Part shown: positions 13,027 to 24,656 of the stretch, in pieces
Layout of the letters: the number at the start of each line of letters is the position of its first letter
Position numbering within the stretch: the stretch's first letter is position 1
Assembly: GCA_947095535.1 (NCBI GenBank)
Contig: OX352774.1
Span: 3,906,001 to 3,970,000, forward strand
DNA: 64,000 bases
Reading direction: 5' to 3'
Source: Poecilobothrus nobilitatus
Taxonomy: Eukaryota > Arthropoda > Insecta > Diptera > Dolichopodidae
Position numbers and translations under genes: made by a program
The notes under the pieces: model-generated
What the model saw: the letters and a program-made list of their open reading frames with translations, nothing else
Told to the model about the DNA's origin: nothing
Databases searched by the model: none

Positions 13027-13814
13027 CAACTTACTTAAAGAGCCGTAGAACCTACATTTATAGAAAGCTCTGAAAGCCCTGAAAGACTATTAATACACGT
13101 CTATAATACATTCAACGGTTTCGGTACGGGGTGTTTAAGAAAATAAAAAAAAAAAACCTTAACTATGTAATTTATACCTATAATACCTATTATACCTAAA
13201 TAATTTTATTTTTTTTTTCAATTTTTAAATTCTGTTATGCTGTAAAAAAAATGTATGAATCAAGAGAATTCCTTTATAATATTCTGCGAAAAGCGAAACA
13301 TTTAGCTTTTCAGCTAACATAAAATGTACATTATTATTTTATAACTATGAACCTATGTATGTACTTATAAAAGAATCTGCTTATTATAATGAAAATTTAC
13401 ATCGATTTCTGTACTTATACTTAGATATATATAGTTATGTACATAAATACCTCTACTAATTCAAAGGTACAAAACTGTTTTTTTTTTTTTAAATGCATTT
13501 TCTCATAGGTTTATATATGAAATTCTTACATTCTTTGGTGTTTATCTCACCCATTAGTTTTAATAGCTCGAAAATTATACTAGGTGTAGGAGTTGTTAGA
13601 GCAATTTTGGAAAGAGGGGGAAAAAACAAACTGATGACGTTATAAAAAATTTACCGATGTCATTTTACCGATAAAATAGATTTTTTTTTAAATTTACCGT
13701 TATAACATTATAGTTGTACGTTTTTTGAAAGCAAATTTTCTGGGTTTTCGGTTAAGTCTTGTCAGTGGTCCGTAGATCCACAAATGTAGGTTCTACGACT
13801 CTTTAAGTAAGTTG
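13027..13814. mobile_element. MITE-like element with 35-bp terminal inverted repeats
   Basis: The left end (13027-13061) begins CAACTTACTTAAAGAGCCGT and the right end (13780-13814) is its reverse complement over 35 bp with two mismatches. The 788-bp interior has no coding frame. This is the form of a non-autonomous DNA transposon. A target-site duplication is not obvious, so the superfamily cannot be assigned. Terminal repeats this similar in otherwise low-complexity DNA are very unlikely to be chance. Confidence 0.75.
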
Positions 13815-16800
13815 CCTTTATAAATTTTCAAAGGGTTTTTTGAACTCCTTAATGTTTCTATCGCTTAGTAGAAGCTATATAGCGTTTCATCACGTGATTT
13901 AAGATATCGCTCAGTAAAGTTTGAAAGATATTCAACAATTTATCTAAAGTATAGAGTAGTTTTATCTTTTCCTTCAAATCGTTTTTTTTTGTCTTCTCCA
14001 AAAAATTCTTATAATTACATAAGTATTTAAAGATAAAAAAAAAAAAATACTTTTCAACAATTGCTTTATAATCATTGAAATTGAAAAATAACCAACAATT
14101 TTATTTTTTCAAATCTAAAAACTAATTAATCTTTTTCTCAACCTACTTCCTTCCTTATTACACTTTAATAATTTAAATTTTTTTTCACATCAATTCTGAT
14201 TAACATATTATAAAATGAACAGCGATGACGAAAATGATCAACTAACTGACTTGTCTAATTTATTATTCTCAACTTATGATATACCTATTTACTTCATTAT
14301 TTCCAAATAATATGCATAATTTTTTTTAAAATTATTATTTATTATAGTTTTCCATCATAAATGTTTTTTTTTTTTCGGTCATCTTCGAACATGTCAGTTT
14401 TTAGTGTTCAAAAGAAACTAGTTTTTTTTTTTTTTTCTATAATAATAAGATATTAAGTATGGGATAGTTGTTGTTATTTTTGTATGGTAACTCTCTGACT
14501 TAGCATAAAATGATTCCAATTCGTTTTTAAACTTTTCTTTTATATTTCCAGTTTTGTTCATAATTCAGGTAATTTATATATAAATGGCAGTATGTTTCAA
14601 GGTAAACCATACAAATCTATAGATATATATGTCCATATAACCACATAACTATATATTGATTGCATTTTATAAATCGGACTGAAGAATTGATAGTTTTTTC
14701 TTTTTAATTTTTAAAATAAAAACGAAGAACGTTCATTTTTATTGAACGTGAGATCATCATGGACACATGATGTGTTTATATATATGTATATGTACATATA
14801 GGTATGTACATATAAGTATGTGAAATAATTATTTTTCTTAAAAGTAAAACCTGCTTTAATCTTCAATTTTTTATATTCATTTTAGGTTCAACTATTATTC
14901 TAAATTTTATGGTTAATCTTGAATCTTGAAGTTAAAATAAAAAGATACATTATAAGTAACTATAATAAATAAGAAAAACTATTTTTTGTTATGAATAGAG
15001 AAATTAAATTGTCTTTTGTTTGGTAAAAACATATTTCTTTAATTACAATTTATTTTTTTGTGAGTGGTTTAATCTTAAATTTAACGAATAAAGTGAAATG
15101 AAATAAGTACAGCTTCATAAATATAACAAAAAAAATGTAGTTTTTCTAAAAAAAAAAGACAGATATTATAAAATTTTATTCATAACTCCGAAAAATTAGA
15201 AGTCTTAAATTAAAGTGTGCTAATAAATAATTTAATCTTTGAGATACAATATTTAATTTTTTTTTTTTGGAGTTTATTGTGATTTGAATTTACTAAAATT
15301 TATTTTGTTAGCGTTTTTCTGTAAAATGAACGGCTTTCTTTAAAAAAGTACGAGAAATTTTTTCGGTATCATTTTAATAAGACGTGAAATTTAACTTTTA
15401 ATTGAAATAGTACTTACTGCCTTACTGTAAGTACTGCCTAACACAAGTTTTGAAAAACATCTTAAAGTATTGTTTTTTGAATTAAGGCAAGTAATTTTCT
15501 TTAGTTTTGTTTTCTAGCTAAATTTTTTCGAGTAGGTGCTAATATTTAAAAATGAAATCAATTGAAGTTGTTAATTTCTTACTTTACATTTCCTTGTCCC
15601 TACTACATTTGAATGTATCGTTTTACTTAAGTGACTTAAAATTTACATTCAATTGAAAATTTGTTTAAGTCTAAGTATTAAAGATATCTTAGCTGAATCT
15701 TAAACTCCACTAAAAAACTTGTTGCCGAAATATTAGATTATTCAATTATTTTTCATTTAAATACAGCTTCGGCAAAGATATGTAGGTAGGAAATTCATTT
15801 TTTCTTTATCATTTTACGTTACCTTTTCCCTAGTATAAAAATTGCTTCCTTATCATTTTAATGAATAGTCTTAATAGTAATATTCTGAATATAAACAATC
15901 ATGATGTTTTATTTTATTTCTGAAGAATTTTCAAAGCATTTCCATTCCATATCCTCGCTTTTAAATATTGCGTGTATTTCAATTGTCATAAAGTGTATAT
16001 ATATATGACATTAACATAAGTGTATCCTCAAGTATTAGTTTAGGTCAGGTTCATTTAATTTTTTTATGATATTTGATATTTTGATGTTGTCTGATGTTTT
16101 CTCTGATGTATATTGCATTACATATAACAAAGAATCCTTTTAATATACTGCGTCTGTCAAGGACTTTTATTATTCTGTGTATTTTAGGCAGGATATTAAA
16201 AGTGTGTATTAAGTTGCATGTATATACAGATGAACAGATGTTGAATTATTAGTTATGTATAGGGGAATAAAATCTTGCATAACTTCCGTTGCACCTACAA
16301 ATATTGAATCTATGCCTCAGTGTTAAGTTTTTGTTTCATTTTCTAGGATCTATTTAAATTTAATTTTGTTTATTTTTTTTTAAATTTTTAATGATCTTAA
16401 AGATATTAAGATTTAGTTTGAATGAAATGTTTTTATTTTATTAATTTAGTGGTAGGATTTCATTCACCAAAATTAATTCTGATGATAATCCTGGATAGTT
16501 ACTAAATGATAACTAATATAAATGAAGAAAAAAAAACTATTTCCAAATAAGTAAATTACGAGTAAGTAAAACAAAAAGCAAAACTTAACAAAGAATGGTA
16601 AAATATAGATTTTAATAAAGGAATAAAATGAAATTCAATTGCAGACTAAAAATATATTGAGAATACAATGCTATGATAATAAATATTTTTTTTTTTTGTC
16701 AGTAATCACTAACTTCTAGCTGCCTAGTGCACCTTCAAAAGATAGAAGAACCTATTCAATGAGAGTTGGTATTAAGATTCCTTAGATGTAAGTCACAGTG

Positions 16801-17925
16801 ATAGCTTTAAAAACTTCTCAGGTTTATCATGTTAGAGAGTTCACCTAAATCTTGGAAAAAGAAACAAATTAAAATTAAAAAATATTAATCCTGTGTAAAA
16901 TTGGTTATGGAAGAGCTTCCTATAGGTAAACCTAAAGAATTTGTTGCTTTTTGGACTTTTGCAAATTACTTAATTGTATATTCATCTTCATTTTTTTGGC
17001 TTTGCAAGTTTTGGTTAAACTTTTTTCATTTTGATAAATTTTTAATGTCTCATTTCCCAACTATTACCCCCGATCTCATGTAATAATGTTCTACAATGAT
17101 TTTAAACTGCACCTCGTTTTTTAATTTTGGGCTTCCTTTGTCTGTATACCGTAACACTTTTAAATTATTTAGTGTGTTATTTGATTTTTAATTTTATAAA
17201 ATTAATTTAGCTACTTTACTCCTTATATATATGTAGGTTTGAAAAATGAGAAATCACATATTATAATTAATATAAAAAAAAAGAACAATCAGTTTTATAA
17301 CGCCTCATTTCCTTTTTTGGTACAAAAACTAATTTTAATTTTATAAAAACAAAAAAAAAAATAAAATTAAATTTATTTTTTTTTTTCACTATCTAAAGAT
17401 ATTATTATTTTCATTAATTTTAAAGTGAAAATTTCTTAAACTAAAAAAGAAATAAAAAAATTAATTAATATGAGAATAAAATTTTGTGTAAACTGCTATT
17501 TATTAACGTTAATTTAAAAATGTAACTGGTGTTTTTAATCATGAAATAAACGTTAGTCATGCTTGTTAATAATTTCCTATACATAAATTTTTTTTTTCTC
17601 TCTAATTTTAGTTTTCATTAATTATCTTTTTTGAAATATGTATCAACTTTTTTACTTAATCAAAATAAACTTTCTTTATAAATTATAGTGAAATTCGATT
17701 TCAAAAAATTCAAATAATTTTTAAAACTTGGCTTGAAAGCAAAAAAAAAAATTCAATCTATTTTTTTATATTGTCGATTTTTCGACCGAATATTACAATT
17801 TTTTTTTTTTTGTTAACACAATATTAAAATTATTGTTTTTTTTTATGTTTTTATTATGTGTTGAATTCCCCCGTGAGATTTTATAACAGTTTTTTTTTTT
17901 TATTAATTTTTATTATTCATTTTAT
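13815..17925. other. AT-rich non-coding DNA, no gene seen
   Basis: Low-complexity AT-rich sequence. The 60-codon frame at 16901-17083 has a short start that looks less biased, but it then drifts into a Phe-rich run with no recognisable domain. A small hairpin ACGTTCA/TGAACGT lies near 14730-14755. No repeat family was recognised. Confidence 0.45.
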
Positions 17926-18062
17926 TGGTGCATCTGGTATTGGAAAAAAAAAAAATTGCGTTGTTATGTCACTTTTTAGGGAAATGAAATTTAAAAAAAA
18001 AAATAACACAAAAACAATATGCTTATTTAAAATTAAAAACTGTGCTTTATGTTAGGATTTAA
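17926..18062 (+). repeat. 137-bp perfect direct repeat, first copy
   Basis: This 137-bp sequence, beginning TGGTGCATCTGGTATTGG, recurs without any mismatch or indel at 18816-18952. Even the two long A-runs have the same length in both copies. The pair is 890 bp apart start to start and encloses SINE copy 3. It has no long open frame of its own, and the ORF at 17858-18055 that crosses it is compositional. It could be a recent duplication, the terminal repeats of a small retroelement, or an assembly duplication. Confidence 0.9.
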
Positions 18063-18245
18063 CTGAATATCTGTTAATATTATCCAATATAAATTAATTG
18101 AAATAATTAATAACATTTTTTTTCGACGCTATTCAACTTTATTTTTCTTTTAAGAATTTTATTCACTATAATTTGTTTAAACTCTGAAGTATCGAACAAC
18201 TTCTCATAAAAAAAAAACAAAAAATGTATATTAAATATTTATAAT

Positions 18246-18433
18246 GGAGCCTCGGTGACCTAATGATGAGCATATGAAATATGCTGTAAACACAAAGGAA
18301 ATGTGGGTTGGAATCCACACACGTCGTAAGAATAATTTCCCTTTACGACATTTACAGTCACACCTGGAAAGGAAACATTTTGAAATTTCCTTGTCACATT
18401 TATGTGCCAGGGGAATAAACTAAAAAACAAAAC
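18246..18433 (+). mobile_element. tRNA-derived SINE, diverged full-length copy (SINE copy 3)
   Basis: The head starts GAGCCTCGGTGACCTAATGA with a shortened A-box region, then a B-box-like GGGTTGGAATCCA. The body has the family hairpin arms (GTCGTAAG/TTTACGAC) and the AAATTTCCTTGTCACATTTA block, and the copy ends in an A-rich tail from about 18421. Damage in the A box suggests it can no longer drive its own transcription. It lies between the two copies of a 137-bp direct repeat. Confidence 0.8.
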
Positions 18434-18815
18434 AAAAATTCATAATAAAAACGTCTTTAAATGTTCTATCGATTCTATTTGATTTTGAATGAAAATCGTA
18501 ATAACTAACTAAGCGTTGTTAATCCTTTTTCGATTTCCATATAGTTCATAAACCTTTATATTCCTGAAAATTTACAAATTTTTGTACATTATTTTTATTT
18601 TTCTTTTTAAATCAATGTTTCACTTTGTTTTAAAAATTATTTTACATTAGCCATTTGCTTAATATAATTTTTGCCTCCCGCACCATACTTGATAACTTTC
18701 ATTCTGTCCTGTCCATAATTTTTACTAGATCTTTCAACGTTTCCCTTATTTTTACCGTAATATGGTGAAATAATTTTTCTTTTCGTTAAAAAAATTCCAA
18801 TATTTATATAAAAAA
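18434..18815. other. AT-rich spacer inside the 137-bp repeat pair
   Basis: No gene or further repeat was recognised between the SINE copy and the second 137-bp repeat. Confidence 0.5.
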
Positions 18816-18952
18816 TGGTGCATCTGGTATTGGAAAAAAAAAAAATTGCGTTGTTATGTCACTTTTTAGGGAAATGAAATTTAAAAAAAAAAATAACACA
18901 AAAACAATATGCTTATTTAAAATTAAAAACTGTGCTTTATGTTAGGATTTAA
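18816..18952 (+). repeat. 137-bp perfect direct repeat, second copy
   Basis: Identical to 17926-18062 including homopolymer lengths. The flanks differ: ATATAAAAAA before this copy against TTCATTTTAT before the first, and ATGATTCG after against CTGAATAT, so the repeat unit is sharply bounded. Confidence 0.9.
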
Positions 18953-20771
18953 ATGATTCGATTTAAATGAATTAATTATAAATTAATTAAAAATTGATCT
19001 AATAAATTAATTTATTAACCGTTATTAAAATCTCTAAATTTTTAATTAGACTACTTATAGACAATATTAGACATAATAAATCAAAATTCAATTTAACATC
19101 TATTTAAAAACAAAAACAAACAGTTAAAGTACGAGAGATCAAACCGTTTGTTTCATAATTTTCCCTAAAAAAAATGTTTTTTCATTAACGAAAGAAAAAC
19201 CCACATCAATTAAATAATAGAAAACCAATGGAAATACTTATATAGAATATATAAACAAAATTTATTTTAATTAATAAAAAATACAGATTTAAAACAAAAA
19301 AAAACAAAATCAAATTTAAGCATTCAACACATACCGAACCGACTTAATTTATTCAATTTATTACCGAAACCATTTGCCTTGTTGTTGTATGCTTTCCCCT
19401 ATCAAAATGAAAACATTGCTATATATTTTAAATGAAAATGTTACACATTTTAACAAAACATAACCTCAAATACAAACATTGACAAGAAGTAAACAAAAAT
19501 TTAAATATTATAACATAATAAATAAATTCAATTTGGTGGATGGAAAAAAAAAAAAAGAAAACATTTTTTACCCGTTCTTGAACATCAAATGTATAAATCA
19601 TTGAATATTCTCACGTTGCACATTTCATATATTATATGCATTTACAACTTACAAGGGACACATGAAATCTTTCAAACATGAAAAATATGATTCTTCTTCC
19701 GCCTTCATCTTACAATTAAATATCAATTTTGTTTTCCAATTCAAATTGCAGCACACCGCATATTGTTCTCTTTTTCTAAGCCGTCACATCACATTATTCA
19801 TATCCATTATTGCGATGTTAACAGCAAATAACTTCCCACTGTTATTTTGAAAAACGCCTCCACTCATGAAGCTAACGCTTCACATTTTTTTTTTTTTTTT
19901 AAAGCATTGCAATCTTATTATTAAAGTGTTGCTGTGTTTTGTTTATAGAACAGATTAAAATCAAAAATTTCATGTTTTTAATGGTTTTTTTTTTAAATTT
20001 TTTTGAATTGAACTTTTTTATGGAATTTCTCAAATATGATAAAACTTTTTATCAAAAAACAAAAAAAAAAAAAAATTCAAAAATTGGGGGAAAATATTTA
20101 AAAAATTTTAAGACATTAAAAAAAAAAAAAAACAAAAATTAAGGGGATTTAAATATTAAAAACTATTCTTCACAGGAGGTGAACAATTAAATTACTTTTT
20201 CATTTCTTCAAATAATGAAAATTCTTTCAAAATAAATTAGGCCATTTAATATAAAATTAAGGAAAATAATTTCAGTTTATGGTTTTTAAGCGGTTTTTCC
20301 ATTATTTTTTATTTTTTTTTTTCTTTTTTCTTAAATTACACTACTTATGTCAATGTGTAGGTTTGAAAGATTGAAAAGAAAAATGCATTGATATTTAAAT
20401 TAATTTTTTCACTAAATTATATGATATTTAGGATGCACCTTCTTCTCTTTTATAATTCTGTATCTGTAATCGGAACGTTAACTATTTTGATAATTGATGA
20501 CAACATATTGAAGCAAAGATTTTATTGATAATAAATTATTAATAAATCATATAGATATGATTTTATTTATTGCAAATTCCTTAACTTAGAATCTTAAGCT
20601 AAAATATTGACTCTCGGAAATATCCTCGTAACAAATAACCCTTCAAAAATTTTTCCGGGAAATAATTCCACATATCTGAAAAGTACAATGAAATAATCGC
20701 CCAAATACTAGGTGTCATTTAATTATTTCGGGATTTTATTTCATTTTCTATTTGGCCCTTACTTCATATGA
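18953..20771. other. AT-rich non-coding DNA, no gene seen
   Basis: Mostly low-complexity. The ORF at 19662-19850 is less biased than its neighbours but shows no recognisable domain and no splice-site context, and the ORF at 19939-20142 is homopolymer-driven. Confidence 0.45.
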
Positions 20772-22320
20772 AACAAGTAAATGTAACAGTAAGTCGATGC
20801 AACCGACTTATTAATACCTTACACCTGAATAATTCGAATTAAATTAAAAATCCATAAGTGTTTTTGGCGGCTGCTTGAACTTCTTCCCTTTTCTGTCTTA
20901 TTCAACTCGAATTTCAAGAACGTAAAAGAGGCATCCGCTTGGGATATGCTTGACACCGTTGTATAAAATTTTAAGTTTCTATCTTAATTATTTTCGAAGA
21001 TTGGTAGTCCTTGGGAGGTTTGTGTCAGCTACCCGAATTGCCACTTCAATTCATCGAATCCATCTCAGGAACATAAAGAAAACTTGCCAGAACACCATTC
21101 TATTAAATTTAAAGGTTCTACTTTTGTTGGTTTTGGAGATATGCTCGTTGCTCTGGGGCTCGTTCGGAAGCTTCCAAAACCAAACCCATGGACCAAATCC
21201 TCTTAAATTTCAGAGACATAAATCAAACACGAAAGAACACCATTGTACTAAATTCAAAGGTTCTACCTTTGTTCGTATTGGATATAATCTCATTTGCTCT
21301 GCGGCTCGTTCGGAAGCTTCTAAAACCCGAACCCATGGACCAAATCTTCTCACATTTCAGAGACTTAAATAAAACATGAAAGAACACCACCCTGCCAAAT
21401 TTAAAGGTTATATATTTGTTGTTTTTGGAGATAATCTCATTTGCTCTGGGGCTCGTTCGGAAGCTTCCAAAATCCAAACCCATGGACCACATCCTCTTAA
21501 ATTTTAGAGACATAAATCAAACTGGAAGAAACATCATTATAAAAAATTTAAAGGTTCTATCTTTATTGGTTTTGGAGATAATCTCGTTTGCTCTGGGGCT
21601 CGTTCGGAAGCTTCCAAAACCCGAACCCATGGACCAAATCTTCTCACATTTCAGAGACTTAAATAAAACATGAAAGAACACCACCCTGCCAAATTTAAAG
21701 GTTATATCTTTGTTGGTTTTGGAGATAATCTCATTTGCTCTGGTGCTCGTTCGGAAGCTTCCAAATCCAAACCCATGGACCAAATCCTCTTAAATTTCAG
21801 AGACATAAATCGAACGGGAAGGAACATCATTGTACAAAATTTAAAGGTTCTATCTTTGTTGGTTTTGGAGATAATTTCATTTGCTCTGGTGCTCGTTCGG
21901 AAGCTTCCAAAACCCAAACCCATGGACCAAATCCTCTTAAATTTCAGAGACATAAATCGAACGGGAAGAAACATCATTGTACAAAATTTGAAGGTTCTGT
22001 CTTTGTTGCTTTTGGAGATAATCTCGTTTGCTCCGGAATCATTCGGAAGCTTCCAGAATCCGAACCCATGGACGGATTTTGTCCAGATTCGAACTTAGCC
22101 TTTCTTTCGTAATTAGTAACCTACTATATAAATTTCATCAAGATAGCATCATTATTTTTTGAGTTATCGTGCGTATGGACGGACATTGCTAAATCGACTC
22201 CGGCGGTGATCCTGATTCAGAATATATATACATGTCTATACCTAACTCGCTTCCTTTTGGTGGTTACAAACACCATACCAAAGTTAATATACCCTATACT
22301 TTAGGTGTAGGGTATAATAA
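20772..22320 (+). mobile_element. DINE/INE-1-like (Helitron-related) element with internal tandem array, copy A1
   Basis: The left end (about 20772-20830) shares CGATGCAACCGAC and the ATTAATACC-TACA-CTGAA block with the inverted copy A2 at 32437-33336. The right 200 bp carry, in order, AAATTTCATCAAGATAGC, a GGACGGACATTGCTAAATCGACTC block, GTGATCCTGATTCAGAATATATATA, CGCTTCCTTTTGGTGGTTAC, and a terminal hairpin. The hairpin arms TTAATATACCCTA (22284-22296) and TAGGGTATAATAA (22308-22320) pair over 13 bp with one mismatch. From memory of the family, this order matches the 3' block of Drosophila INE-1/DINE-1. Between the ends lie seven 147-bp tandem units. No transposase or helicase is encoded, so it is non-autonomous. 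Confidence 0.82.
21064..22083. repeat. Tandem array of about seven 147-bp units
   Basis: The landmark CCCATGGACC recurs at 21185, 21332, 21479, 21626, 21772, 21919 and 22065, giving a period of 147 bp (146 in two places). Each unit has GGTTTTGGAGATAATCTC, the palindrome GGAAGCTTCC and CCCATGGACC. Units are not all alike: the version with GAACACCACCCTGCCAAATT occurs at 21376 and again at 21670, exactly two units apart, alternating with a CATCATT-type unit. This suggests amplification by a two-unit step. Because 147 is a multiple of three, long open frames run through the array on both strands; these are repeats, not genes. Confidence 0.93.
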
Positions 22321-24629
22321 TCTAAAATAATATAAATTTGCAAATGAAATAACACCTCAAAACTACCTTCTTTTATATCAACTTCATATAAAAACAATTT
22401 AAACATCAAAGGCTTTGAATAGTATAGGGGCTAAACAGATTAGTGAAACTTATATTTTATAACCAATTCTAAAATCTATCGTAATTCAGAATATCACATA
22501 CATACACATGTATATATATATATCATTTTGATTTATGTTACTTCACTTTATTGCGGAAACATTTCATTTTGAATTTAGCGTATTATATTTCATAATGAAC
22601 TAATCGCCCATTTTTTAATTTTTAAAATCGCCAATCGGGTGTTATTTAATTTTTTTTTTTTGGGGAAATATTTCTTCCGAAAATATTGCCTGTAGTGTAA
22701 AATATTATCTGGCACTAGGAAGAAGAGTCGTGTTTTTTGTTTAATACTATTTACCATCAAAAATAAGCTGAAGATTAATATTTTTTGTGGATGATTTTTA
22801 AATTAAAGTATTTTAAAAACTCAACATACATATATATATACATATATTCATCTTTATAACTATACTATATCTTCTTACAAATTACCTTTCATCTTTCACA
22901 CAACCCCAATTTAGTCAGTAATCCTCTAATAGAATCTAAAGTGTGTAAACATGACTTAACATTTGATTAAGTGTCAAATTTATGATTTTCATAGTTAAAT
23001 TCAAGCTGCAAATTAAAACTATTTTAAAAAATGTCGGCTTTCAATACGACTGCTAAATTTACATCAGTGTTTCAATGTATTTAAACTTTCTTTACAATCT
23101 TATTTTATATATATGAGTAACATTATATGAGTTTATAATATTTACATCTTATAATACTTAGGTACTTTATTTATACTGTTTTCTACCAAATGTATACATA
23201 TATATTTATTATGTATTCAAGTATTTCCTTCCGAAATTTGTTTTTCTTAAAGAAAAAAAAAAAAAACACCTCATAATTTATATATATATGTATATGTTTA
23301 GTACATGAGTAAAACCATTAGCATATCCATTTCATCCTTTTCATTCTTTAAACTTTTGTATTAAATTACATGAATTTTTTTTTTTTTTTTTTTACAATTA
23401 TTTTTCTCATCACTTCAATTCTATATTTAAAAGATTTACAAATAAGTCATCAACTCACTTTGCAAATTATTTCTTTTTATCTTTTAATAATTGAAATTTG
23501 AATAGTAGATGGCGCATCTGAGAAAAATTATACATACTTAAATACAACAAAACAAAAAACCTCAATATCAGATATTCAGAACCCCATTAACCATAAAAAA
23601 AAAAAAAAATAAAATTGGATTTAAGAAATTGAGCTGATATCATGAGAAGACCACCATGAGAATTTTTTTGTTATTGCAATCGAATCAAAATTCTCATCTC
23701 TTTTTTTTTTTCATTATAATTTTTGAGTAGCATCTGATCTGATCCAACTTTTTTTCAAATTTTTTTTTTTTGAAGATTCATGCGCACGACATTTTTTATT
23801 TTTTCATAAACATACACATAAGTTGAGTATTTTTTTCTGTCTGTTTTTTTTTTTTTTTTCGTACTGCTTCTGTTTTTGTTGCTATTGTTGTTAATGATGT
23901 TGCAATAATAAAATCATATTCAGAAAATGTAAACAAACAAATGTTCACATCAAAATTAACAAATAATATGCGGTCTAAATAAAGAAAACACTAAAAAAAA
24001 AAAAAAGATGAAAAGTGAAAAATATGTTTTTTTTTTTTTTTTTTTTTAAAGTTAATTGTGCTGTTGCCAACTTTACTAAATGCAATTAATAATAAGCAGT
24101 TGTTATGATGTCCATTATATATATTGTACTATTGTACATCTTCATTTTTAAATCTTCAAATTTAAATTGGCAATTATAATTATGGACATACTCTGCTTTA
24201 GTAATTTAATATTCTACTAATGTTTTAATTTTTTATTTTATTTTGGTTTCGGTTGTGATGTTTTGGAAATGTTTCAACACTTTTTTTTTTTTGGTTTTTT
24301 ATTTGTTTTTTTTTTTTTTTTTTGTTGAACCTTTAAAATTTGTGAAAGAATTTTCTATTTGATAAGGAAAAGTAAGTGATCTGGAAACATAAAGATTTAT
24401 GAGTGAACTAAATTAGATAAATCTAGGTAATTAAATTTAGCAATCATAGAACACAAAAAAAAAAAAAAACAAAAAACAAAAACCATAAAATAATTTTTAA
24501 GATTAAGAAAATAAATAAAAATTCTAATAAATTTATACTAATTTTGTACTTTGTAAGATCGTATTTTAAGATTTTGGATTTTGAAAATTAATTTTAATTA
24601 ATTTTTATATATTTTTTTTATTTCTTGCA
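22321..24629. other. AT-rich non-coding DNA upstream of a multi-exon gene
   Basis: Low-complexity AT-rich sequence with long poly(T) and poly(A) runs and TATA-type microsatellites near 22507, 22830 and 23281. It probably contains part of the first intron, or the promoter and a 5' UTR exon, of the gene whose first coding exon starts at 24631, but I could not place a transcription start. Confidence 0.5.
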
Positions 24630-24630
24630 G

Positions 24631-24656
24631 ATTTACATTAAATTAAAAAATTTAAA
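24631..24656 (+). other. 5' UTR part of the first coding exon
   Basis: This 26-nt leader lies between a strong splice acceptor (TTTTTTTATTTCTTGCAG, AG at 24629-24630) and the ATG at 24657. The start context AAAATGGCG has A at -3 and G at +4, favourable for insect initiation. Confidence 0.65.

Noticed and set aside
17926..18952. An LTR retrotransposon defined by the 137-bp direct repeats
   Set aside because: There is no primer-binding site after the first copy, no polypurine tract before the second, no CA end and no coding frame between. Kept only as a direct repeat.
20950..22112. Overlapping frames of 63-142 codons on both strands at 21-22 kb
   Set aside because: They run through the 147-bp tandem repeat, whose period is a multiple of three. 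The encoded peptides simply repeat every 49 residues in all directions, so they are by-products of the array.
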